Below, one piece after another: positions 52,112-60,748 of a stretch of DNA of 64,000 nucleotides. The stretch comes from Shewanella dokdonensis. GTDB taxonomy: Bacteria; Pseudomonadota; Gammaproteobacteria; Enterobacterales; Shewanellaceae. The stretch is from contig NZ_CP074572.1 of NCBI RefSeq assembly GCF_018394335.1, forward strand, positions 2,666,001-2,730,000. Direction: 5' to 3'. The notes under the pieces are model-generated. The model did no database searches and was not told the origin of the DNA. It was given only the letters and a program-made list of their open reading frames with translations. A program made the position numbers and the translations under genes. How positions within the stretch are numbered: position 1 is the stretch's first letter; every line of letters begins with the position of its first letter.

Positions 52112-52123
52112 CAAGACGAATTC

Positions 52124-52156
52124 AAAAAAGCGATGCTGTTTCGGCATCGCTTTTTT
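52124..52156. terminator. bidirectional terminator
   Basis: Thirteen-base stem AAAAAAGCGATGC / GCATCGCTTTTTT with a seven-base loop. It has T tracts on both strands and lies between the MerP-like gene (rightward) and the CBS gene (leftward). Confidence 0.9.
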
Positions 52157-52181
52157 GTTTCTGGTCGAGGAATCGTTGCTA

Positions 52182-52601
52182 CTAGCCTTTAAGCAACTTA
52201 CTGCACAATTTAACAAAGTCAGACGAGGTCACAATTCCCAGCACCTTGCGTTCACTATCGACGACCGGCAAGCAGCCATGTTTATTGCTGATAAAGTAGT
52301 CCACTACATCGGTCAGCGCGGTGTCGGTGGTCAACGGCGTGAAATCGGTTTCCATCAGTTCTGCCAGCGGGGTATAGCGCTCGTGTCGATCCAGCGCTCC
52401 CGTGCCGTAACGATTGAGTAATCCTATGACGGTTGTGACCATTTTTTTGTGAGTCAACAAGCCGACTAAAGTGCCATTGGCTTCTGAAATCACTGGCAGG
52501 TGGCGTACCCCGCGGCTTTGCATCAACAGGTGCGCATCCTTGATAGTGGCGCCGTCGCTGATACACACCACATTAGCTGTCATTATGTCCTGTACTTTCA
52601 T
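52182..52601 (-). CDS. CBS domain protein
   Basis: A 139-residue protein made of two CBS motifs: MKVQDIMTANVVCISDGATIKDAHLLMQSRGVRHLPV and the second with METDFTPLTTDTALTDVVDYFISNKHGCLPVVD. Together they form one Bateman module, which binds adenine nucleotides. No catalytic domain is attached, so it probably acts as an energy-state sensor. A single-gene unit. Confidence 0.88.
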   Translation of the reverse strand: MKVQDIMTANVVCISDGATIKDAHLLMQSRGVRHLPVISEANGTLVGLLTHKKMVTTVIGLLNRYGTGALDRHERYTPLAELMETDFTPLTTDTALTDVVDYFISNKHGCLPVVDSERKVLGIVTSSDFVKLCSKLLKG

Positions 52602-52783
52602 GGTGTTTCCCTTGTCTCAGTGTCGGCCTGGGTCTTGGTTGGCCGTTGTCCTATCATACGCTAGCACTGGAGATAAATGAATAATCAGCGGTTTCTTATA
52701 AACTTAATGATAAATTCACACATCAGTAACCGCCGCTGCTGACAATTCGGGTCATTCAAGGATAGCTAAATAAGGAATGATTC

Positions 52784-54556
52784 ATGACCCGTTCGTTTTC
52801 CCGCCGCCGTTTTCTGGCACTTTCAGCTAAAGGCATAGGTGCTGCCGTTGTCTCTTATGGGCTGATGGGCTGTAACAGCAATGATGATGACTCTGATACC
52901 GTAGCAGCCACTTTCAAACATGGTGTTGCCAGCGGCGATCCGCTGAGCGATGCCGTGATCCTGTGGACTCGAGTCACTCCGGTGGCTGACGCTAAGGTGA
53001 AAGTTTCTTGGCAGGTGGCGACAGATGCCGCCTTCTCACAACTGGTGACCAATGGTGAAACGCTGACCGATAGCGCACGGGATTACACGGTGAAAATCGA
53101 TGCGGTAGGGCTTAAGCCTGGCACTCGTTACTACTATCGTTTTGCCGTAGGTGAGCAACAGTCGCCAACCGGTATCACTAAAACCCTGCCAGAAGGGAGT
53201 GTCGCGTCAGTGAAGTTGGCGGTGATGTCTTGCTCCAATTATCCGGCCGGATACTTCAATGTGTATGAGCTGGCGGCGCAGCGAGATGATCTGGACGCTT
53301 TACTGCATCTTGGGGATTACATCTATGAATATGGCCGAGGTCAGTACGCCAGTGAACATGCGGCAGAACTGGGGCGCGAGGTGTTACCAGCTAATGAACT
53401 GCTGACGCTCAGCGACTATCGTACTCGCTACGCGCAATACCGCAGTGATGCCAGCCTACAGAAAATACATGCCAAGGTGCCCTTTATCACCATCTGGGAC
53501 GATCATGAAGTGGCCAATGATGCCTGGAAAGAGGGCGCCGAAAACCATAACGATGGTGAAGGTGACTTTGAACTGCGAAAAGAAGCAGCAATGCAGGCAT
53601 ATTTTGAATGGTTGCCAATTCGGCCGTGGCAGGCAGGCGATAACCAGGATATCTACCGCAGTTTCAGTTTCGGTGATTTATTAGATCTGCACATGCTGGA
53701 TACTCGTTTACTGGCTCGCGACAAACAGTTGGACTACGCCGATTATCTGGATGCAAATGGTAACTTTGATCAAACCGGGTTGATGGCGGCACTCACGGAC
53801 AGCAGCCGTACCATGCTGGGGCAAACGCAACTGGCATGGTTACAGCAACAGTTGCAAACCTCTACCGCCACTTGGCAAGTTATCGGACAACAGGTACTGA
53901 TGGGGCGGATGCTGTTACCTGCCGCCGTGGCCACCCAACAGATGTCCATCAGCGATTATGCTGAGTTGGGGCAACTGGCACAATTGGCGGCAAGAGCCCA
54001 GGCCGGAGATCCAACACTGACGCAGGCTGAATTGGATTATCTGCTGGCGAATCAGGCCAAACTCACCCCTGAGGTGTTAGCGTTACTGCAATTGCCCAAT
54101 ATTCCTTACAACCTGGATGCTTGGGACGGTTACGGTTATGAGCGTGAAGTATTACTTCAGACAATACGGGCGCTGGGTAAGAATACTGTGGTGCTAGCAG
54201 GCGACACCCATAATGCATGGGCCAACAATCTGCGGGATCAGGATGGTAATGCGGTAGCGGTAGAATTTGCCACCAGTTCGGTGACATCGCCGGGGATGGA
54301 AGATTATTTGGCATTGGATCCCAGCCAAATCGACAGTTATGAACAAGCGGTGGTTGGCATGGTGGCTGATTTGCAATACACCAATTTGCTGCAACGCGGT
54401 TACTTGCTATTGGATCTCAGTGCTGAACGTGCAGCCGCAACTTGGTACTTTGTGGATACTATCCTGTCGAGTAACTTTACCGAAGTGTCAGCCAGACAAC
54501 GCCAGGGTTATGTGCTCGCCGGCACACCAACAGTGGTGATGGCAGCTCAGAGTTAA
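52784..54556 (+). CDS. phoD: alkaline phosphatase D family protein (PhoD)
   Basis: A 590-residue Tat-exported phosphatase/phosphodiesterase. The signal SFSRRRFLALSAKGIG is followed by YGLMGC, which could be a lipobox. Metal and substrate motifs of PhoD are present: VMSCSNYPAGYFNVYE, LHLGDYIYEYG, WDDHEVANDAWKEG and VLAGDTHNAW. PhoD enzymes use Fe/Ca to hydrolyse phosphate mono- and diesters and are often induced by phosphate starvation. The next gene may also act on phosphodiesters. Confidence 0.9.
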   Translation: MTRSFSRRRFLALSAKGIGAAVVSYGLMGCNSNDDDSDTVAATFKHGVASGDPLSDAVILWTRVTPVADAKVKVSWQVATDAAFSQLVTNGETLTDSARDYTVKIDAVGLKPGTRYYYRFAVGEQQSPTGITKTLPEGSVASVKLAVMSCSNYPAGYFNVYELAAQRDDLDALLHLGDYIYEYGRGQYASEHAAELGREVLPANELLTLSDYRTRYAQYRSDASLQKIHAKVPFITIWDDHEVANDAWKEGAENHNDGEGDFELRKEAAMQAYFEWLPIRPWQAGDNQDIYRSFSFGDLLDLHMLDTRLLARDKQLDYADYLDANGNFDQTGLMAALTDSSRTMLGQTQLAWLQQQLQTSTATWQVIGQQVLMGRMLLPAAVATQQMSISDYAELGQLAQLAARAQAGDPTLTQAELDYLLANQAKLTPEVLALLQLPNIPYNLDAWDGYGYEREVLLQTIRALGKNTVVLAGDTHNAWANNLRDQDGNAVAVEFATSSVTSPGMEDYLALDPSQIDSYEQAVVGMVADLQYTNLLQRGYLLLDLSAERAAATWYFVDTILSSNFTEVSARQRQGYVLAGTPTVVMAAQS

Positions 54557-54637
54557 CCGTTAGTCATCCGCATAACTGGACAAATGTGGCTGACAGCATA
54601 AGATGCCAATAAAGCCTTTTTTGCTGACAGCCGCATT

Positions 54638-55675
54638 ATGTTTGACGATTTTACGCTTGCGACCCTCAATCTCTATAATTTTGCCGCGCCACCATTGGCC
54701 TACCACCAGTTTGATAACATCTATAGTCAGCAGCAATGGCGGCAAAAATGTGATTGGATCAGCCGTTGGGTACGCGCGGCGAAACCGCAACTACTCGCAA
54801 TGCAGGAAGTGTTTAGCCCAGAGGCGTTGCAAACCCTATGTGACCAATGTGGGTTACCTTATTTTGTTACGATAGCCCAGCCGCAAATCGAAGGATTTGT
54901 GGCGCATCAGAGTGTGGTGGCACTTGCCAGCAGTTATCCGTTAACCGACGTCAGCGAAGTTGAAATTGACCGGCAACTGATTGCAGCTATGGGGTTGACC
55001 GACGATTTTGCGCCCAGTCGCAGTTTCCTGCGGGCAACAGCCGTGCTCCCCGGAATTGGTAGTACCGATATTTACGTGGTGCATTTTAAATCGCCACGTT
55101 CGCTGTTAACGGCTGAAGATAGTCATCTCGAAGGAGTGCCAGCATTGCTGGCGGGTAGCGCCCTTGGTCGCTGGGCTTCCATTGTAAAACGCGGGACTGA
55201 AGCGGCACTGTTATATCAGGCCATGCTGCAACGCCGCAGCCGTAGCGGCCACGCCATGGTGCTGATGGGCGACTTTAATGCCACCATCGACAGCAGTGAG
55301 ATGCGGGCGTTAATGACCGATAGTAGTCGCCTGTTTGCGGCAGACTTACGGGCCGCAGGCTTGGCTGCATTAGACGAGCTACAACTGCAACAGCGTATTG
55401 GCCGCTATCGGCTGTACGATGCCTGGGCATTATGGCAACAGCAGCAGCAACTTACCGATACACGGCCGGTGAGCCATTTTCATGGTGCCAGTGGCAGCGC
55501 CGTTGATCATATTCTGCTGAGTCAGGAATTCAACGGCGCCAGTCAGCACAGTTTGGGACAGGTGCAGGCGTACCGGGTTTATGACGATCATCTGCTGCGG
55601 CCAAATTATCAATTGGATGTCATGGCCAGCGATCATACACCTGTGACCGCCACCATCAGTTTGCGACACCCTTAA
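54638..55675 (+). CDS. endonuclease/exonuclease/phosphatase family protein
   Basis: A 345-residue protein of the EEP superfamily. Motifs: FTLATLNLYNFAAPP (Asn), LLAMQEVFSPEAL (catalytic Glu), VVHFKSPRS, MGDFNATIDSSEM (Asp/Asn) and SDHTPVTATI (His). No signal peptide is visible. It could be a nuclease or a phosphodiesterase; the sequence alone does not tell. It lies 81 bases after phoD. Confidence 0.85.
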   Translation: MFDDFTLATLNLYNFAAPPLAYHQFDNIYSQQQWRQKCDWISRWVRAAKPQLLAMQEVFSPEALQTLCDQCGLPYFVTIAQPQIEGFVAHQSVVALASSYPLTDVSEVEIDRQLIAAMGLTDDFAPSRSFLRATAVLPGIGSTDIYVVHFKSPRSLLTAEDSHLEGVPALLAGSALGRWASIVKRGTEAALLYQAMLQRRSRSGHAMVLMGDFNATIDSSEMRALMTDSSRLFAADLRAAGLAALDELQLQQRIGRYRLYDAWALWQQQQQLTDTRPVSHFHGASGSAVDHILLSQEFNGASQHSLGQVQAYRVYDDHLLRPNYQLDVMASDHTPVTATISLRHP

Positions 55676-55792
55676 GAAGCGCTGCCGGACAAGACAGAAT
55701 TAAGGTATGATGCGCGCCATTGAACAGCTGTGGTGATAACGCATTATTACTCGCTGTATCAGCTCATTTTCATAGCCAAAGGGCATCGCATA

Positions 55793-56979
55793 GTGGACAG
55801 GATCAAACTTAAACCAGGGCGCGAAAAATCGCTCGATCGCCATCATCCTTGGATATTCTCCAGCGGTATTCACAACATTAAGGGGCAACCAGTTGCGGGA
55901 GCCACTGTCGACGTGGTGGCGCATGATGGGCGTTGGCTGGGCCGTGGTGCCTGGTCGCCAGAATCGCAGATCCAGGTGCGTATCTGGACTTTTGATCGTG
56001 AACAAGAGATAGACCGGACGTTTTTTCTGCAACGCATCCAACGCGCGCAGTTGGGACGGGAGGCATTGATTGCCCGCCAAGGTCTGACCGGGTATCGCTT
56101 GATTGCTGCCGAGTCCGATGGACTGCCGGGGATCACCATAGATCGCTATGCTAACGTGCTTGTCTGTCAGTTGTTATCTGCTGGCGCCGATTATTGGCGA
56201 GAAACCTTAGTGTCAGTGTTAGCGGAGCTTTATCCAGACTGTGCCATTTATGAACGCTCGGACGTGGACTCCCGGAAAAAGAAGGGCTAGCACTGACGAC
56301 TGGTTTGTTGCATGGCGAGTTGCCGCCGATGCCGGTGGTGATTGAAGAAAATGGCGTCAAGATTGCGGTGGATGTGACCACCGGGCACAAGACCGGATTT
56401 TATCTGGATCAACGTGACAACCGAGCGGTTGCGGCGCGCTCCGTCGCTGGCAAATCTGTGCTTAACTGCTTCTGTTATACCGGCACCTTTGGCGTTTATG
56501 CGGCCAAAGGTGGTGCCGCCAGTATTGAAAACGTCGATGTTTCTTCATTGGCGCTGACAATGGCTAAAGCCAATATGACGCTTAATGGCATCGATGATAG
56601 CCAGGTGCAATATACGGAAGCCGATGTCTTCAAACTATTGCGGCAGTACCGCGACGAAGGGCGAACATTTGATGTTGTGGTACTGGACCCGCCCAAATTT
56701 GCCGACAACAAAGCGCAATTACCGGGCGCTTGCCGTGGCTATAAGGATATCAATATGTTAGCGATGCAATTGCTGGTGCCTGGTGGCACTTTGCTGACAT
56801 TTTCCTGCTCTGGTTTGATGCCTGCCGATCTATTCCAGAAAATCGTGGCAGATGCTGCTTTGGATGCCAAACGCGAAGCGCAGTTTACCGAGCGTTTGAG
56901 TCAAGCGTCCGATCATCCTATAGCCGCGGCTTTCCCAGAAGGCTTTTATCTGAAAGGGCTGGTAGCCACTGTGTGGTAA
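55793..56979 (+). CDS. rlmI: 23S rRNA (cytosine 1962-C5) methyltransferase RlmI, one missing base
   Basis: SAM-dependent rRNA methyltransferase of about 395 residues after repair. The N-terminal PUA domain has [21 protein letters not shown]. The catalytic domain has the SAM motif [20 protein letters not shown], the [11 protein letters not shown] motif and the catalytic Cys in TFSCSGLM. The frame breaks at the A5 run 56276-56280; a sixth A gives [21 protein letters not shown]. The GTG at 55793 is chosen because it opens just before the PUA core; an ATG-like start at 55730 adds an unconserved leader. Confidence 0.92.
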
Positions 56980-57000
56980 ACGCCAAACGTGATTATCAAA

Positions 57001-57033
57001 AATAAAGGGTGAGATTTCACCCTTTATTTTTTT
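57001..57033 (+). terminator. terminator of rlmI
   Basis: Perfect 12-base stem AATAAAGGGTGA / TCACCCTTTATT with loop GATT and a T tract. Starts 21 bases after the stop. It insulates the respiratory operon promoter region from rlmI. Confidence 0.92.
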
Positions 57034-57060
57034 GTATTGATACCATTATCAATACTGATA
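57034..57060. promoter_or_regulatory. candidate upstream activator sites for the sigma-54 regulator
   Basis: GTATTGATA and TATCAATAC form a perfect nine-base inverted repeat around CCAT (57034-57055). The second arm forms another repeat with TGATA (TATCA-ATAC-TGATA, 57047-57060). The distance to the sigma-54 promoter is about 290 bases, within the range for enhancer-like sites. Binding by the regulator at 60749 is inferred. Confidence 0.45.
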
Positions 57061-57344
57061 ATTTATTAGCTTTATTTAACGTAATTAATTAATCATTTCA
57101 TATAATAGTATTTCTTGCTAGATAATATATAACAAAATTAAAAGTGGCTCATAAAATGACTTTTTATGTGATATTTGTCATTCAGCTATTTATTTTAAAT
57201 TAGCAGGATTATATCTAGATCTAACTCACTTTTTTATGTCTTATAATCATTTTTATTTTAATAAAACTTTTCTCAATATTAAAATTTTATTCTGATTAAT
57301 TGAAAATTAAATATTAATTATCAATTAGTTGTGTTTTTTAAATA

Positions 57345-57360
57345 TGGCATGTTTGTTGCC
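57345..57360 (+). promoter_or_regulatory. sigma-54 (RpoN) promoter
   Basis: TGGCATG-TTTG-TTGCC: the -24 GG and -12 GC are exactly ten bases apart and the flanks match the consensus TGGCACG-N4-TTGCW closely. Transcription would start near 57371, about 80 bases ahead of the flavoprotein ATG. The nearby sigma-54 activator gene supports it. Confidence 0.82.
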
Positions 57361-57450
57361 TTTACATAATTGTCTCCAGACTTGGTTGTTCAAAAACAAA
57401 TTAAATTGAATAACTAATTAATTAATAAAAGATGAAATAATGAGGCGAGT

Positions 57451-58979
57451 ATGAAAATTATTAAAAACACAACAGATTTATCCAGACGTAAATTTCTTAA
57501 GTTTTCTGGCGCGGCTACTGCGACGTCCGGTTTACTCTTAGCTGGACTGAGTACTGAAACTGTTGCACAGAATGTCGGTGTACCAAAACACTGGGATGAA
57601 ACCTGTGATGTGGTGGTTATTGGCAGTGGTTTTGCTGGCCTATCAGCAGCCATTGAGGCCAGAAAGGCTGGCGTTAGCGTTATCGTGCTGGAGAAAATGC
57701 CCGTGCCAGGTGGTAACTCCACCATCAATGGTGGTGGCATGGCAGTCGTTGGCAGTGATGTGCAAAAGGCTCATGGTGTTAAAGATTCCGTAGATCTGAT
57801 GCTGGCCGATATGTACAAAGCTGGTCTGGGACTTAATTACCCACAACAGGCACGGATGGTGGCTGAGAGAAGTAATGAAGCATTTGAGTGGTGTCGTGAC
57901 TATTTGGGCGTGAAATTCAAAGATACGCTGGCACATTTTGGTGGCCATGCGGTTCCTCGTACACATACCACCACGATCCAATCCGGTTCTGGCATCGTGC
58001 AACCAATGCTACAAAAATGCGATCAACTGGGCGTGCAGTTGCAGAAAAAGTCTATGTAAAACGGTTGATTGTCGATGGTGAACGGGTTGTAGGACTGGAA
58101 GTGATCCCTAACTATCGTCAGGGGAAAGAAGACGCTAGCAATGTTAAGTTCATCAAAGCTAACAAAGGGGTGGTGATGGCCGCCGGTGGCTTTGCTGCGG
58201 ATGTGCTCTATCGTACCACTCAGGATCCACGTTTGAGTGCTGAACTAGATACAACCAACCATAAAGGGGCTACCGCCGAATGCCTCAAGGAGTTGATCCG
58301 TGTAGGTGGTAATCCTGTTCAGCTTTCTTGGATCCAATTAGGCCCATGGGCATCTCCAGATGAAAAGGGTTTTGGCTTAGCACCTATTTTTGCCGGCTAC
58401 GCAGCCTACCCTAACGGCATCATGGTGGATCCGACAACAGGTAAGCGCTTTGTGAACGAACTTGCAGATCGTAAAATTCGTGCTGATGCCATCATCAAAA
58501 CGGGGCATCCAGCAGTCGGTATTTGCGATGAAGTAGGGATGCAACCAGCCAAGCATGTGATGGGCAAATTGCTGGAACGAGAGGTAGTACATAAATTTAA
58601 TACTCTTCAGGAACTGGCCGCATTCTACAAGATCCCCGAAGCAGAACTGTTAGCTCAGGCTGAGCGCTACAACAGTTTTGTAGCACAGGGCAAAGACGGT
58701 GAATTCTCCAAACCATTCGATATGGGACAGAAATTGCTGGGACAAGCACCTTTCTACGGTGTGCGTTTCTGGCCTAAAGCTCACCACACCATGGGCGGTA
58801 TTGAAATCGATACCCTGGCTCGTGTGGTCAATATCGAAACCCGCAAACCTATTCCTGGCCTTTACGCCGCAGGTGAGATCACCGGTGGCACTCATGGTGC
58901 CTGTCGTTTAGGTACGGTTGCGATACCTGATTGCATTGTTTTTGGTCGTATCGCCGGGCAGCAAGTTGTCAAGGCGTAA
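57451..58979 (+). CDS. Tat-exported FAD-dependent reductase of the fumarate reductase/flavocytochrome c family, one missing base
   Basis: Periplasmic flavoprotein of about 509 residues after repair. Twin-arginine signal SRRKFLKFSG (residues 11-20). FAD motif VVIGSGFAGLSAAIEA near 55-70. Superfamily active-site features are kept: RFVNELADR with Arg near 341, KAHHTMGG with HH at 445-446 and GACRLGT with Arg near 486. In fumarate reductases an IQAHPT motif supplies a substrate His; here it reads IQLGPW (near 295-300). No haem domain is fused; the haem partner is encoded downstream. The frame breaks at the A5 run 58045-58049; a sixth A gives LQKKVYVKRL. It likely reduces an unsaturated acid other than fumarate. 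Confidence 0.88.
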
Positions 58980-58986
58980 GGCATTT

Positions 58987-59008
58987 TGCCCGGGATTAAC
59001 TCCGGGCA
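58987..59008 (+). repeat. intra-operon hairpin after the flavoprotein gene
   Basis: Seven-base stem TGCCCGG / CCGGGCA with an eight-base loop and no T tract. It lies between the flavoprotein and porin genes and may stabilise the upstream message or set relative expression. Confidence 0.6.
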
Positions 59009-59034
59009 TTCTTCTGGATTTGGGGAATTTACAA

Positions 59035-60240
59035 ATGAAAACAACTATCTGTAATTTACGTATGAAGACTGTTGCCTTCGCCATTAGTGCCACTATGTTA
59101 CTTGCCAGCAGCGGTGCCAGTGCTTTGGATTTTGATGTCAATGGCACTAAGCTCACCTTTGGTGGTTATGCCAAAATGATGGTGATTTATGATACCGACG
59201 GTACGGTAACTGCACCTTATAACGGTGACCTTTACAGCGTTTACTCAACGCCAATTGATGGCTCCGCTAATGCGGATAAAACCGATCTGGACATGACTGC
59301 TAGAGAAAGCCGACTGTTTGTGAAAACGGCGACAGAAACTGAATATGGTACTCTGACTTCTCACATCGAGGGCGACTTCTTTGCAGATATTGATGCCGAT
59401 GGTCCTACCTGGTCTAACAGCAACGGTTTCCGTATTCGTCACGCCTATATGAAACTACAAAACGGCAAACAGTCCATTTTAGCTGGCCAGACTTGGTCCA
59501 ACTTTATGGATTTTGCCGGCATTATGCCATCGATGGACTTTTCATCAGATGCAGGTAATCCCTTTGTTCGCCAGTCTCAAGTGCGTTACCAATACGATTT
59601 TGCGCCAGGAAACTACGCGTCCGTCAGTTTGGAAAACCCATCATTAGGTTTCTGTAACGCTGGACCCGCAGTGTTTGTTAATAGTGGTTCGTCTGAAGAT
59701 AAACTGCCAGACATGGTTGTTAAGTACTTTTACGGTAATAAGACCTTTACCGTGTCTCCTCGGGCAGTGTTAAGACGGTTTGAGATAGATGGTCAATCTG
59801 CATTTGGCTATGGTCTGGCTCTGAACACCAGTGTGAAATTCGGTGCTGGTCATAAAGCGGTGCTCGGCATGATGTATGGTGATGGTATCGGTCGTTATGC
59901 CGGACTGGGTTTTAATGCCGGGGTTGGGTTAACAACAGCGAATGAGATTGAAACCTTGAAATTCAAAAGCATCATGGGCGGGGTGATTCTGGCGTTGAGT
60001 GATGATGTCAGTTGGACCGTAGGCGCCGGTTATTCAAAACAGGATGAAGAGGGATATGACATCGGCGCGTTGACCGCTATTGCCAATAAAACAGCTTTTT
60101 CCTGGCACAGCAATCTTTACTGGGATATTACCAAACAGCTGCAATATGCCGTTGGGGTGATGTCCGGCAAAGTTGAAAATATGGCGGGAGATGAGGGCGA
60201 TATGACACGCTTTCAGACCTATATTAAGTATTCATTTTAG
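59035..60240 (+). CDS. DcaP-like outer-membrane porin
   Basis: About 401 residues. The signal peptide ends ...SSGASA, then a barrel begins LDFDVNGTKLTFGGYAKMMVIYDTDG. Landmarks such as RESRLFVKTATETEYGTLTSHIEGDFF, FRIRHAYMKLQNGKQSILAGQTWSNFMD and the terminal Phe in YIKYSF match DcaP-like (trimeric, acid-permeable) porins. DcaP channels favour negatively charged organic acids, which suits an operon for reduction of an organic acid. The ATG at 59035 follows GGGGAA. Second gene of the operon. Confidence 0.85.
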   Translation: MKTTICNLRMKTVAFAISATMLLASSGASALDFDVNGTKLTFGGYAKMMVIYDTDGTVTAPYNGDLYSVYSTPIDGSANADKTDLDMTARESRLFVKTATETEYGTLTSHIEGDFFADIDADGPTWSNSNGFRIRHAYMKLQNGKQSILAGQTWSNFMDFAGIMPSMDFSSDAGNPFVRQSQVRYQYDFAPGNYASVSLENPSLGFCNAGPAVFVNSGSSEDKLPDMVVKYFYGNKTFTVSPRAVLRRFEIDGQSAFGYGLALNTSVKFGAGHKAVLGMMYGDGIGRYAGLGFNAGVGLTTANEIETLKFKSIMGGVILALSDDVSWTVGAGYSKQDEEGYDIGALTAIANKTAFSWHSNLYWDITKQLQYAVGVMSGKVENMAGDEGDMTRFQTYIKYSF

Positions 60241-60271
60241 TATCATCGCTGCTTTAGACGGGTAAGTAACC

Positions 60272-60604
60272 ATGTTTAAATTGATCTTGAAAGCGGCATT
60301 GGTCATGACTGCAGTTCTGGGAACTCCGGCATTTGCAGGTAATACCATGAAACCGCATCATCAAACCGCCGGGTTAAAATGCAATAGTTGCCATGTGACA
60401 ACGCCATTTCAAGCGGTATCGACGGAGCAGTGTGTGAAATGCCATCAGCTACCCCAGAAGAAGACCGATTATCGTGGGGCTCCTGATAAACATGATTCGC
60501 CACACTATGGACCAACGTTGGATTGTGATAACTGCCACCACGAACACGAGGTGTCAGAAAATTATTGCAACAACTGTCATGAGTTTGATTTTAAAGTGCC
60601 TTAA
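60272..60604 (+). CDS. periplasmic small tetraheme cytochrome c
   Basis: A 110-residue protein with a signal peptide (cleaved near PAFA-GN) and four CxxCH haem sites: CNSCH (37-41), CVKCH (54-58), CDNCH (85-89) and CNNCH (99-103). Additional His residues (for example HKHD, HHEH types) can serve as distal ligands. It resembles the haem domain of flavocytochrome c fumarate reductases and small tetraheme cytochromes of Shewanella. It probably delivers electrons from the quinol oxidase CymA-type network to the flavoprotein two genes upstream. Last gene before a strong terminator. Confidence 0.92.
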   Translation: MFKLILKAALVMTAVLGTPAFAGNTMKPHHQTAGLKCNSCHVTTPFQAVSTEQCVKCHQLPQKKTDYRGAPDKHDSPHYGPTLDCDNCHHEHEVSENYCNNCHEFDFKVP

Positions 60605-60624
60605 CCCCTGAACAGGGTGTCGTC

Positions 60625-60663
60625 AATATCCCCGCCGGTTGCTCCCAGGCGGGGATATTTTTA
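60625..60663 (+). terminator. terminator of the respiratory operon
   Basis: Perfect 12-base stem AATATCCCCGCC / GGCGGGGATATT with an 11-base loop and a T tract. It separates the flavoprotein-porin-cytochrome operon from the regulator gene. Confidence 0.93.
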
Positions 60664-60748
60664 ACACATTATTAATTGAAGACAGTCACGGCGTTTTTTT
60701 TGTGGCTGACATATATTGTCAATACACCATCCGGACGTGGAAATAAGC

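Larger units (their letters stand above)
57034..57450. other. AT-rich promoter region of the respiratory operon
   Basis: About 420 bases, the most AT-rich spacer of the window, with no gene. It holds inverted repeats at its left end and a sigma-54 promoter at 57345-57360. The intervening AT-rich stretch could allow bending between an activator site and the promoter. Confidence 0.7.
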
